Positions 6,542 through 12,317 of a stretch of 12,317 nucleotides of DNA are shown here, piece by piece. Below the pieces are notes generated by a model, which was given only the letters and a program-made list of their open reading frames with translations, did not search any database and was not told where the DNA came from. The DNA is from Rhodospirillales bacterium (GTDB lineage Bacteria; Pseudomonadota; Alphaproteobacteria; Rhodospirillales; Defluviicoccaceae): positions 1 to 12,317 of the forward strand of contig JAHCKI010000039.1 in the NCBI GenBank assembly GCA_026125865.1, written 5' to 3'. Made by a program: the position numbers and the translations under genes. Position 1 is the stretch's first letter. The number at the start of each line of letters is the position of its first letter.

Positions 6542-7369
6542 TCATTTGGCGCGACTGCTCAGTTTCTCGCCGCGACGGCGCAGCGCCTCGATCGTCACCA
6601 TCAACGCGGTGGCGACCAGGATCAACAGCGTCGCCACCGCCGTGATTGCCGGTGTGATGTGCTCGCGAATGCCGTCGAAGATCTCCCGCGGTAAGGTGCG
6701 CTGAGCCGGCCCGCCGAGGAAGAGGACGACGACCACTTCGTCGAGCGACGTCGCGAAGGCGAACAGCGCGCCCGACACCAAACCGGGCAAAATCAACGGC
6801 AGAACGACCCGCAGAAATACGATGTGGGAGGGCGCGCCCAAGCTGGACGCCGCCCGCGCCAAGGTCATGTCGAATCCGGCGAGAGTCGCCGAGACGGTGA
6901 CAAGGACGAACGGCGCGCCGAGGGCAGCGTGGACGAGAATCAATCCGAGGAAGGAATTGGCCAAGCCCAACGGCGCGAAGAACAAATACACGCCGACCGC
7001 GGTAATGATGAGCGGCACGACCATCGGCGAAATCAAAATCGCGCTGACGAAGGCCTTGCCCCGAAAATTCGCCACCGTAAGACCGATGGCCGCCAGCGTG
7101 CCGATAACCATGGCAATGGCCGTCGCCGGCAATGCCACGATCAGGCTGTTACGCATGGCGGTCACCCAGCGTGCGGTCGTAAACAACTCCTCGTACCAAC
7201 GGAGCGACAGGCCATCGAGGGGATAGGTCAGAAACGAACCCCCGTTTAACGACAGCGGAATGATCGCCACGATCGGCGCCATGAGAAACAAGAACACCGC
7301 CGCACAGTATACGAGGAACGAAAAACGCGAGATCTTGGCGAATGTCGTCTGGGGTGCATGGCCGGACAC
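6542..7369 (-). CDS. ABC transporter permease, PotC type
   Basis: This 275-residue inner-membrane permease belongs to the binding-protein-dependent transport family. Six membrane segments can be read, near residues 16-38, 74-98, 107-130, 138-160, 195-216 and 239-261. The EAA loop that docks on the ATPase is at about 171-196 (ARAASSLGAP, then LRVVLPLILPG). The length fits PotC-type subunits, which pair with a PotB-type subunit to form the channel. The start is a GTG at 7369, 12 bp after the stop of the first permease gene; AGGGGG about 8 bases ahead, partly over the upstream stop, serves as ribosome site. The next in-frame methionine is inside the first membrane segment, so a later start is unlikely. 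The gene is last in its operon and converges with the radC-like gene. No clear terminator was seen in the 23 bp between them. The substrate is not determined by the sequence. Confidence 0.92.
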   Translation of the reverse strand: MSGHAPQTTFAKISRFSFLVYCAAVFLFLMAPIVAIIPLSLNGGSFLTYPLDGLSLRWYEELFTTARWVTAMRNSLIVALPATAIAMVIGTLAAIGLTVANFRGKAFVSAILISPMVVPLIITAVGVYLFFAPLGLANSFLGLILVHAALGAPFVLVTVSATLAGFDMTLARAASSLGAPSHIVFLRVVLPLILPGLVSGALFAFATSLDEVVVVLFLGGPAQRTLPREIFDGIREHITPAITAVATLLILVATALMVTIEALRRRGEKLSSRAK

Positions 7370-7381
7370 CGTAGTCGCCCC

Positions 7382-8623
7382 CTATCCCAGACGAACGCCG
7401 CCGCCGGTCCGCGACAAACGGCCGTAGACGAAATAGAGCGCGACAGTGGTCAGCAGCAACACCGCCGCCAGCGCCGAGGCAAGTCCCCAGTTGACCGTTC
7501 TGCTCGTGTAAAACGCGATGAAATAGCTGACCATCTGGTCACCGGCGCCACCCACGAGCGCGGGTGTGATGTAGTATCCGACAGCCAAAATGAAGACGAG
7601 CAGGCAACCGGCCGCGACCCCTGGCATGCTTTGCGGCAAATAGACCCGCAAGAACGCGAGCCATGGCGGGGCCCCCAGTGAGGACGCCGCCCGCATGTAG
7701 GAGGGGGAGATTCCCTTCATGACGCTGTACAACGGCAACACCATGAATGGCAGCAACACATGGGTCATGGCCACGAAAACGCCAAACCGGTTGAAAATCA
7801 TTTGCACCGGTGCGTCGACTAGTCCAAATCGCAAAAAAAGCCCGTTGAGAATCCCCTCGTTCTGCAGAACAACGACCCAGGCACTGGTGCGCACCAGAAG
7901 CGATGTCCAGAACGGCAGTAAAACCAGGATCATCAGAATGTTACCCAAGCGCGGCGACGCCGTGGCCAACAAGTAGGCGATCGGGTAGCCCGTCACCAGG
8001 CACAGGGCCATGACGACGCCGCCGATCCAGATCGTCCGCAACAGAACATCGACGAACACGGCCTCGTGCTCGGGAACGGGCACGATGTCGCCCGCGGCGT
8101 CGCGGTCAAGATCGAGAGCCGCGAGAAGATAGAAGTCGGTGACGGGACCGGCAGCGCGCCGCATCGCCGCCCAGTATCGTGGTTGTCGCCAGCGCGGATC
8201 GATGTCGAAGAAAGCTTGCGCCGCATCAAGCGGTGTTGCCGATGGTTCCCGTTTGTTCAGTTTTCTCGCTGTGCGAAGCAGTAGGCTTCGATACCCGGAA
8301 ATATCGTGATTGAGGCGCTGGGCGACCGCGGCCAGTGTCCGCTTTTCGAAGGCCGTCGGCATCTCCCGTAAAAGAGCGGCGAAGACGTTGTCCGGCGGTA
8401 GATCGACGCCGTCCCACTGCTTCAGGAGCTGTGCGGTCTGGGGCAAGGCGCTCGCCAGTTCCGGATCTTCAATGCTGCGATAGAGCATGCGTCCGATGGG
8501 GACGAGAAACGACAAAGCCAGAAAGGCAAACATGGGCAGTACCAGCACCAACGCCCGAAGAGCGCGAACCCGCTCCTGGCGCCGTGTCTGGTGCCTGAGC
8601 CGATGCCGGTCGGGAGCCTTCAT
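7382..8623 (-). CDS. ABC transporter permease, PotB type with large extracytoplasmic insert
   Basis: The product is 413 residues, about 130 more than a standard PotB. A basic N-terminus (RHRLRHQTRRQERVR) leads into the first membrane segment at about 24-45. A soluble, mostly helical stretch of roughly 140 residues (50-192) follows and should lie on the periplasmic side. From about 193 the usual five-segment core begins. The EAA loop is at about 311-336 (RAASSLGAPPWLAFLRVYLP, then QSMPG). Extended permeases of this kind occur among alphaproteobacterial polyamine-like importers, but I cannot name a role for the insert. The ATG at 8623 has no recognisable ribosome site, in contrast to the binding-protein gene upstream, which fits lower expression of the permease. 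A 119-bp gap with a strong hairpin separates the two genes. The second permease follows 12 bp later. Confidence 0.9.
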   Translation of the reverse strand: MKAPDRHRLRHQTRRQERVRALRALVLVLPMFAFLALSFLVPIGRMLYRSIEDPELASALPQTAQLLKQWDGVDLPPDNVFAALLREMPTAFEKRTLAAVAQRLNHDISGYRSLLLRTARKLNKREPSATPLDAAQAFFDIDPRWRQPRYWAAMRRAAGPVTDFYLLAALDLDRDAAGDIVPVPEHEAVFVDVLLRTIWIGGVVMALCLVTGYPIAYLLATASPRLGNILMILVLLPFWTSLLVRTSAWVVVLQNEGILNGLFLRFGLVDAPVQMIFNRFGVFVAMTHVLLPFMVLPLYSVMKGISPSYMRAASSLGAPPWLAFLRVYLPQSMPGVAAGCLLVFILAVGYYITPALVGGAGDQMVSYFIAFYTSRTVNWGLASALAAVLLLTTVALYFVYGRLSRTGGGVRLG

Positions 8624-8679
8624 GGGTGTGGCAAGTTCGTCAAGGCGCGAATTCCGGGTGAGAGAAAACGCGAGCCATG

Positions 8680-8710
8680 TCCCGGCCGGTTTGACATTAT
8701 CCGGCCGGGA
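8680..8710 (-). terminator. Intercistronic stem-loop between binding-protein and permease genes
   Basis: TCCCGGCCGG and CCGGCCGGGA form a perfect 10-bp, all but one G-C, stem with an 11-base loop, located 32 bp after the binding-protein stop. On the minus strand only a short TTTT occurs, more than ten bases beyond, so this is not a canonical terminator. It is more likely a partial attenuator or a barrier to 3' exonucleases that keeps binding-protein mRNA in excess, as is known for other importer operons. The rest of the gap (8624-8679) shows nothing else clear. Confidence 0.65.
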
Positions 8711-8742
8711 AGGACGCTAGCGTACGCGCATTGCCATGAACT

Positions 8743-9786
8743 CTATTGAGCCGCCCATGCGTTGAAGCGCTTGTTAAGCTCGTCGATGTTGTCGGTCCAG
8801 AAGCCAGTATCGATGGCGATGGCGTCTTTGAGGTTGTCCGGCGCGCTCGGCAAATTGGACAGGACATCGGGCGCGATCCCATTGACGGCGTCCTTGTGCG
8901 TCACGCCGTAGGATATGTACGGCGGCAGATTCTTCTGGTTTTCCGGCGCACTCATGAAGGCGATCAACTCCATTGCCTTACCCACGTTCGGGCTACCCTT
9001 GAGGATGACCCAGGAATCGATGGCATAGATGCTGCCGGGCCATACGATGCGGAAGTCCTTGCCTTCCTTGCGTGGCGTATCCAAGCGGCCATTGTAGACG
9101 GAGGTCATGACCACTTCGCCGGACGCCAGAAGCTGCGGCGGCTGCGCGCCCGCTTCCCACCAGATGAGATGGTCCTTGAGTTCGCTGAGTTTGTCGAACG
9201 CCCGTTGGACGCCATCAGCGGTCGCCAACGTTGCGTAAACGTCGGCCGGAGCGACCCCGTCAGCCATCAACGCGAATTCGAGATTGTACTTCGGTCCCTT
9301 GCGCAGCGCCCGCTTGCCCGGAAACTTGTCGACGTCCCAGAAATCCGCCCATGAGGTCGGGCCGCCGTTTGGGAACTTGCTTCCGTCGTAAGCCAATACC
9401 GTCGACCATAGAATGGCGCCGACGCCACAATCATGCACCGCTGTCGGCAAGAAGTTGTCCTTGCCACCGAGCTTTTCCCAATCGAGTTGGAGGATCACGC
9501 CTTCGTCGCAACCGAGTTGCAGTTCCTCGGCCTCGGCTTGCACAACATCCCAGGCAACGTCACCACCTTGGACCTTGGCCCGTAACGTCCCGATGCCTCC
9601 GTCCCATGAATCTTCGATCAGCTTGATGCCGGTCGCTTTCATGAACGGCTCGAAATAGGCCTTGCGTTGTGCTTCCTGGTAGTTCCCCCCCCAAGAAACC
9701 ACGGTCAGGTCACGGGCAAAGGCGTGTGATCCGATCCCAACGGAGACAATGGTGGCTGCGATTGCGATGGCGGTTCGATGACGCAT
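8743..9786 (-). CDS. Periplasmic substrate-binding protein, PotD-like (COG0687 type)
   Basis: The product is 347 residues. It starts with a clear Sec signal peptide, MRHR, then a hydrophobic core (AIAIAATIVSVGIG), then SHAFA with probable cleavage after A24. The mature protein opens DLTVVSWGGNYQEAQRKAYF and continues with DVVQAEAEEL, typical of the spermidine/putrescine-type binding-protein group. It has two cysteines (LGCDEG and HDCGVG) in a position where this subgroup often has a pair that may form a disulfide. It delivers substrate to the permeases encoded downstream. Annotation from an ATG at 9807 would add seven residues, but the ATG at 9786 has GGGAGG (9792-9797) about 5 bases ahead, so I prefer it. 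The substrate could be a polyamine or another small cationic or carboxylate compound; the sequence does not decide this. Confidence 0.93.
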   Translation of the reverse strand: MRHRTAIAIAATIVSVGIGSHAFARDLTVVSWGGNYQEAQRKAYFEPFMKATGIKLIEDSWDGGIGTLRAKVQGGDVAWDVVQAEAEELQLGCDEGVILQLDWEKLGGKDNFLPTAVHDCGVGAILWSTVLAYDGSKFPNGGPTSWADFWDVDKFPGKRALRKGPKYNLEFALMADGVAPADVYATLATADGVQRAFDKLSELKDHLIWWEAGAQPPQLLASGEVVMTSVYNGRLDTPRKEGKDFRIVWPGSIYAIDSWVILKGSPNVGKAMELIAFMSAPENQKNLPPYISYGVTHKDAVNGIAPDVLSNLPSAPDNLKDAIAIDTGFWTDNIDELNKRFNAWAAQ

Positions 9787-9836
9787 GAAGACCTCCCGAA
9801 ATTCCATTTAGTTCGCCCCGGCTTTCTTCGACCGTA

Positions 9837-9882
9837 GGTGTCCGAGGAATTATAGAGACACCGAACGCAGGAACAAGTTCGG
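9837..9882. promoter_or_regulatory. Two adjacent dyads over the importer promoter, putative operators
   Basis: GGTGTC (9837-9842) and GACACC (9857-9862) flank the -10 element with 14 bases between them. CCGAAC (9861-9866) and GTTCGG (9877-9882) flank the -35 with 10 bases between, and GAAC-AA-GTTC (9871-9880) is nested in the second. The dyads share two bases. Their position strongly suggests binding of one or two dimeric regulators, but no regulator gene is adjacent. Confidence 0.45.
9849..9876 (-). promoter_or_regulatory. Sigma-70-like promoter for the ABC importer operon
   Basis: On the minus strand a perfect TATAAT (9854-9849) is preceded by TTGTTC (9876-9871) with a 16-bp spacer. Transcription would begin near 9842, giving a leader of about 55 bases before the preferred ATG at 9786. 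Confidence 0.6.
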
Positions 9883-9984
9883 ATCACACGATTTTTCGGA
9901 GCATGCAATTCCGGCCTTGCCGTCTCGCGAAGATGGTATGGGAAAGCCACCGCCACCCATATCCGTCACCATGAGCGGTCGATT

Positions 9985-10013
9985 GAGGAAGAACCTTCAA
10001 CAGGCTATACAAT
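9985..10013 (+). promoter_or_regulatory. Sigma-70-like promoter for the universal stress protein gene
   Basis: TTGAGG (9985-9990) and TATACA (10008-10013) are separated by exactly 17 bp. Each matches the consensus at four of six positions. The start codon at 10059 is about 40 bp beyond the expected transcription start. The region between the two divergent promoters (9883-9984) shows nothing else I can name. Confidence 0.5.
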
Positions 10014-10058
10014 GACGACAAAGGTGTTTCATTGATCGATGGGAATGGGATAGCGGCC

Positions 10059-10895
10059 ATGGCTCTGAAAGACTTGCTGGTTCATGTGGACAACAGTCGT
10101 CAGTCGCGAGCAAGGCTCGACGCGGCGATCGCCCTAGCGGAACAATCCGAAGCCCACCTGGTCGGTGTCTATGTGATCATGCACCCGCACATTCCAGGCT
10201 TCGTTCGGTCGCAAATAGGCGAGGACATCCTTCGCCAACAATCTGAAATGACTCGCGCCATGACGGAAGCGGCAGAGACGAACTTCAACGAACAGATCTC
10301 CCGCGCCGGCATCAGCGGTGAATGGCGGTGCGTGGAGGGGGCTCCCCCCGACGCGTTGGCTCTGCATGCCCGATATTGCGATCTGGCGGTGCTGGGGCAG
10401 CGCGATCCGGAGACCGAAGACGCTTCCTCCGCAGCCGAGATGCCCGACCGGCTGATCCTGTCGCTGGGACGGCCGGTGCTCATCATTCCCAAAGTTGGCG
10501 AATACCCGGTCATCGGCGAGCGGGCGATGGTGGCATGGGATTCGTCCCGCCTATCAACGCGGGCGATCAATGACGCGCTACCGTTGCTAAAAAAAGCCAA
10601 ACACGTCAGCGTCATAGCCATCAATCCCCATGGGGGGAAAGAAGGCCACGGCGCGGTTCCAAGCGCCGACATCTGCCTTCACCTTGCGCGCCACGGGGTC
10701 AACGCCGAAGCGCAGCATGTGTTCGCCGACGACGTCAACGTGGGAGACATGCTGCTGTCCCGCGCCGCCGACCAGAGCATCGACCTTCTCGTCATGGGTG
10801 CCTACGGCCACGCGCGCTGGCGCGAGCTGGTCCTGGGTGGAGCCACCCGCCACATCCTGCAACACATGACAATGCCGGTGCTCATGAGCCACTGA
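10059..10895 (+). CDS. Universal stress protein, tandem UspA domains
   Basis: The product is 278 residues with two UspA folds: about 1-145 (opening MALKDLLVHVDNS and closing LGRPVLIIP) and about 150-278 (opening RAMVAWDSS and closing MPVLMSH). The second half keeps most of the ATP-binding loop, with G247, G250 and G260 in the pattern GAYG-x9-G; the residue after the last glycine is another glycine rather than serine or threonine, so nucleotide binding is likely but not certain. The first half lacks the loop. Such proteins are cytoplasmic and respond to starvation, redox or envelope stress; a specific role is not shown. The frame is open from a TTG at 10032, but the ATG at 10059 gives the normal family N-terminus and has GGGAT about 8 bases ahead. 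The following membrane protein gene starts 2 bp after the stop, so the pair is co-transcribed. Confidence 0.9.
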   Translation: MALKDLLVHVDNSRQSRARLDAAIALAEQSEAHLVGVYVIMHPHIPGFVRSQIGEDILRQQSEMTRAMTEAAETNFNEQISRAGISGEWRCVEGAPPDALALHARYCDLAVLGQRDPETEDASSAAEMPDRLILSLGRPVLIIPKVGEYPVIGERAMVAWDSSRLSTRAINDALPLLKKAKHVSVIAINPHGGKEGHGAVPSADICLHLARHGVNAEAQHVFADDVNVGDMLLSRAADQSIDLLVMGAYGHARWRELVLGGATRHILQHMTMPVLMSH

Positions 10896-10897
10896 GC

Positions 10898-11947
10898 ATG
10901 GCTCTCGCGCGCGGACGTATCGAACAGATCGCCGTCATCGTCGGGCTCGCCCTACTGGTTATCGGCACCGTCCTGGTGCTTCGGCCATTTCTGACCTCAC
11001 TTCTTTGGGCATTGATCCTGGCCATCGCCACTTGGCCGACGTTCATGCGGCTACGAAACCTTCTTCACGGCCGGCGGACCCTTGCCGCCACGATCATGGT
11101 GCTGGCGCTCACGGTCGGCGTGTTGCTGCCGCTCATCGTCGTCGTCGTCAGCCTCGCCGACAACGTAACCGGCCTCGCGGCGCGCGTGCGTCTTCTGCTT
11201 CAGGAAGGGCCGCCGCCACCACCCGATTGGTTGTTCGAAATCCCCCTTGTCGGCAACGACATTTGGAGCTTCTGGCAGGAACTGACCGTGGACAGCGACC
11301 GCTTGACGGGAGAACTCACCAAGTTCATTCCTCAGGTCACCAATTGGGTGCTCGTGGCCGGCGCTGAGCTTGGGCAAGGGATCCTGGAATTGGCGCTCAG
11401 TCTCGTCGTCGCCGTCTTCCTCTATCGCGATGGCGCGGTCGTCGCCGAGCGGCTGGACACGCTCGTGGGACGCCTCGCCGGCGAGCGCGCTCAGGATCTC
11501 CTCGACGTCGCACACGACACCATGAAGGGGGTGGTGTACGGGCTCATCGGCACCGCATTGGCGCAAGGGGTTCTCGCCGGCATCGGCTTCTGGCTCGCGG
11601 GCGTACCCGGACCGTTTTTTCTCGGGCTGGTGACCTTTTTCGTCTCCATCTTTCCGTTTGGAGCACCGTTGGTCTGGGGACCCGCGACCGCCTGGCTGTT
11701 TGTCCAGGGGGAGACCGGCTGGGGGATCTTTCTCGGTATTTGGGGCGTCGCCATCGTCGGCAGCGCCGACAACTTCCTGAAACCGATCCTGATCGGCCAA
11801 GCCAGCGCCTTGCCGCTGCTCCTGGTCTTCCTCGGCATCCTCGGCGGCGCGGCGGCGTTCGGCTTCCTCGGCATCTTCATCGGCCCCACCCTGCTCGCGG
11901 TCATGTTCACCCTCATCAAGGAATGGAAGCCCAAGGTGGCCCCGTAG
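10898..11947 (+). CDS. AI-2E transporter family (PerM/YdiK-like) membrane protein
   Basis: The 349-residue product shows the usual layout of the AI-2E transporter family: paired N-terminal membrane segments (about 10-28 and 32-47), a third at about 63-86, a soluble region to about 150 that includes a run of five prolines at 105-109, and five or so C-terminal segments from about 152 on. The motif DNFLKPILIG at 291-300 and the end FGFLGIFIGPTLLAVMF are family hallmarks. Only some members export autoinducer-2; others are linked to stress tolerance or ion transport, and no AI-2 synthase is in view, so a quorum role should not be assumed. The ATG is 2 bp after the universal stress protein stop, implying translational coupling. 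The pairing suggests a stress-related function. The C-terminus is short and basic (KEWKPKVAP). Confidence 0.92.
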   Translation: MALARGRIEQIAVIVGLALLVIGTVLVLRPFLTSLLWALILAIATWPTFMRLRNLLHGRRTLAATIMVLALTVGVLLPLIVVVVSLADNVTGLAARVRLLLQEGPPPPPDWLFEIPLVGNDIWSFWQELTVDSDRLTGELTKFIPQVTNWVLVAGAELGQGILELALSLVVAVFLYRDGAVVAERLDTLVGRLAGERAQDLLDVAHDTMKGVVYGLIGTALAQGVLAGIGFWLAGVPGPFFLGLVTFFVSIFPFGAPLVWGPATAWLFVQGETGWGIFLGIWGVAIVGSADNFLKPILIGQASALPLLLVFLGILGGAAAFGFLGIFIGPTLLAVMFTLIKEWKPKVAP

Positions 11948-11953
11948 GACGCA

Positions 11954-11970
11954 AACCGGCTCTGCCGGTT
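11954..11970 (+). terminator. Hairpin after the AI-2E family gene
   Basis: AACCGGC (11954-11960) and GCCGGTT (11964-11970) form a perfect 7-bp stem with a TCT loop, 6 bp after the stop codon. No T-run follows, so it is either a weak terminator or a 3'-end stabiliser. Confidence 0.45.
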
Positions 11971-11992
11971 GATGACGGATTGGGGGAAGACT

Positions 11993-12035
11993 CCGTAGGA
12001 TGGAATAGCCGAAGGCGTATTCCGTCGGATGCGTC
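11993..12035. repeat. REP-like imperfect palindrome, possible dispersed repeat
   Basis: GGAATA (12002-12007) pairs with TATTCC (12018-12023) and GCC (12008-12010) with GGC (12014-12016) around a GAA loop, with G12017 bulged. The flanking CGTAGGATGG and the central AGCCGAAGGCGTA resemble, from memory, an intergenic palindrome found in many proteobacterial genomes (CGTAGGGTGG, then AGCCGAAGGCGTA). Copy number cannot be judged from one window. Confidence 0.45.
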
Positions 12036-12107
12036 AAAACCACGTGCATGGGCCGGCGGCGGCCGGTAGAGTGAACCGTTGTCGCTCGGCGGTTGGGGGG
12101 AGAACCA

Positions 12108-12317
12108 GTGCCGGAACCGGTCACCGTTATTTCAAGCCTTTGCATCGCCGGCCTCGGTGTCGTGGCCGGTACCGTTGTCGAGGGTATCGCCGGCAACGTT
12201 TCCCATAGCGTCGTCTGCGACCTGACCCGCGATATCCGCAGCCGCGTCGCCGGCCTGGCCGGACGGCCGAGCAATCACCATATCGCCCGAGCGGTACGGG
12301 AGGCGCAGCTTCGAGCC
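12108..12317 (+). CDS. Unknown protein, N-terminal 70 codons, runs off the right edge
   Basis: A frame opens at the GTG at 12108 and stays open to the end of the window, giving exactly 70 codons. GGGGGGAGA (12095-12103) is a strong ribosome site about 5 bases ahead, and codon third positions are GC-rich as in the neighbours, so the gene looks real although it starts with GTG. The protein opens MPEPVTVISS, continues with a hydrophobic, glycine-rich segment at about 11-30 (LCIAGLGVVAGTVVEGIAGN), then a helical region with alternating charges ending NHHIARAVREAQLRA. I do not recognise the family with confidence. A hydrophobic helix followed by an IARAVREAQLRA-type helix is reminiscent of N-termini of some large STAND/NACHT-like or repeat proteins, but this is only an impression. 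The gene lies behind two hairpins, in its own transcription unit. Confidence 0.7.
   Translation, partial: MPEPVTVISSLCIAGLGVVAGTVVEGIAGNVSHSVVCDLTRDIRSRVAGLAGRPSNHHIARAVREAQLRA

Noticed and set aside
8746..9354. 202-codon plus-strand frame opposite the binding-protein gene
   Set aside because: Antisense shadow of a gene with clear signal peptide and family motifs.
10032..10058. TTG start adding nine residues to the universal stress protein
   Set aside because: AAGGTG is near, but the family N-terminus begins at the ATG at 10059, and the extra residues MIDGNGIAA match nothing expected.
11051..12274. 407-codon open frame on the minus strand opposite the AI-2E family gene
   Set aside because: It is an antisense shadow: the product is a low-complexity mix of Arg, Glu, Asp and Pro, while the plus strand encodes a recognisable membrane protein.
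1..12317. CRISPR array, tRNA, rRNA, insertion sequence or attachment site
   Set aside because: No regularly spaced direct repeats, no cloverleaf-like segments and no transposase or integrase coding were seen by eye on either strand.

Overview
The window reads as a chromosomal segment from an alphaproteobacterium. The Rhodospirillales are the best guess, because the order radA-cvpA-purF-SDR is familiar there, the GC content is high, the genes are tightly packed, and the predicted families are typical of that group. No tRNA, rRNA, CRISPR array, transposase or phage gene was seen. The taxonomic placement is inference.

Region 1 (1-4428, plus strand) is a compact operon-like run: the 3' end of radA, cvpA, purF (with its Fe-S and PRPP sites intact), a short-chain dehydrogenase that starts on the purF stop codon, and a PotA-type ABC ATPase. 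No internal promoter was found. The run ends at a strong bulged intrinsic terminator (4370-4428) whose 5' arm includes the last codons of the ATPase gene.

Region 2 (4429-6541, plus strand) looks AT-richer by eye. It holds a polytopic membrane protein beginning MCWS (DUF5765-like, function unknown) and an unusual long RadC/JAMM protein. Both leaders are rich in dyad symmetry: a 16-bp palindrome before the first gene, and an inverted repeat around a -10-like element before radC.

Region 3 (6542-9876, minus strand) is an ABC importer operon. It encodes a secreted PotD-like binding protein, then a permease with a roughly 140-residue extracytoplasmic insert, then a second permease. A perfect 10-bp stem-loop lies between the binding-protein and permease genes. 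There is no ATPase in this operon. The only one in the window is the convergent PotA-like gene in region 1, which is the obvious candidate partner.

Region 4 (9883-12317, plus strand) carries a tandem-domain universal stress protein gene 2 bp ahead of an AI-2E/PerM-family membrane protein gene. An intergenic stretch follows with two hairpins, one resembling a dispersed repeat. The window ends in the first 70 codons of a GTG-started gene of unknown function.

Most of the window is ordinary metabolism and transport. The points worth a second look are the split transporter, the stop-codon-spanning hairpins, the dyad-rich leaders, the divergent RadC, and the truncated gene at the right edge. No convincing new multi-gene system is visible.
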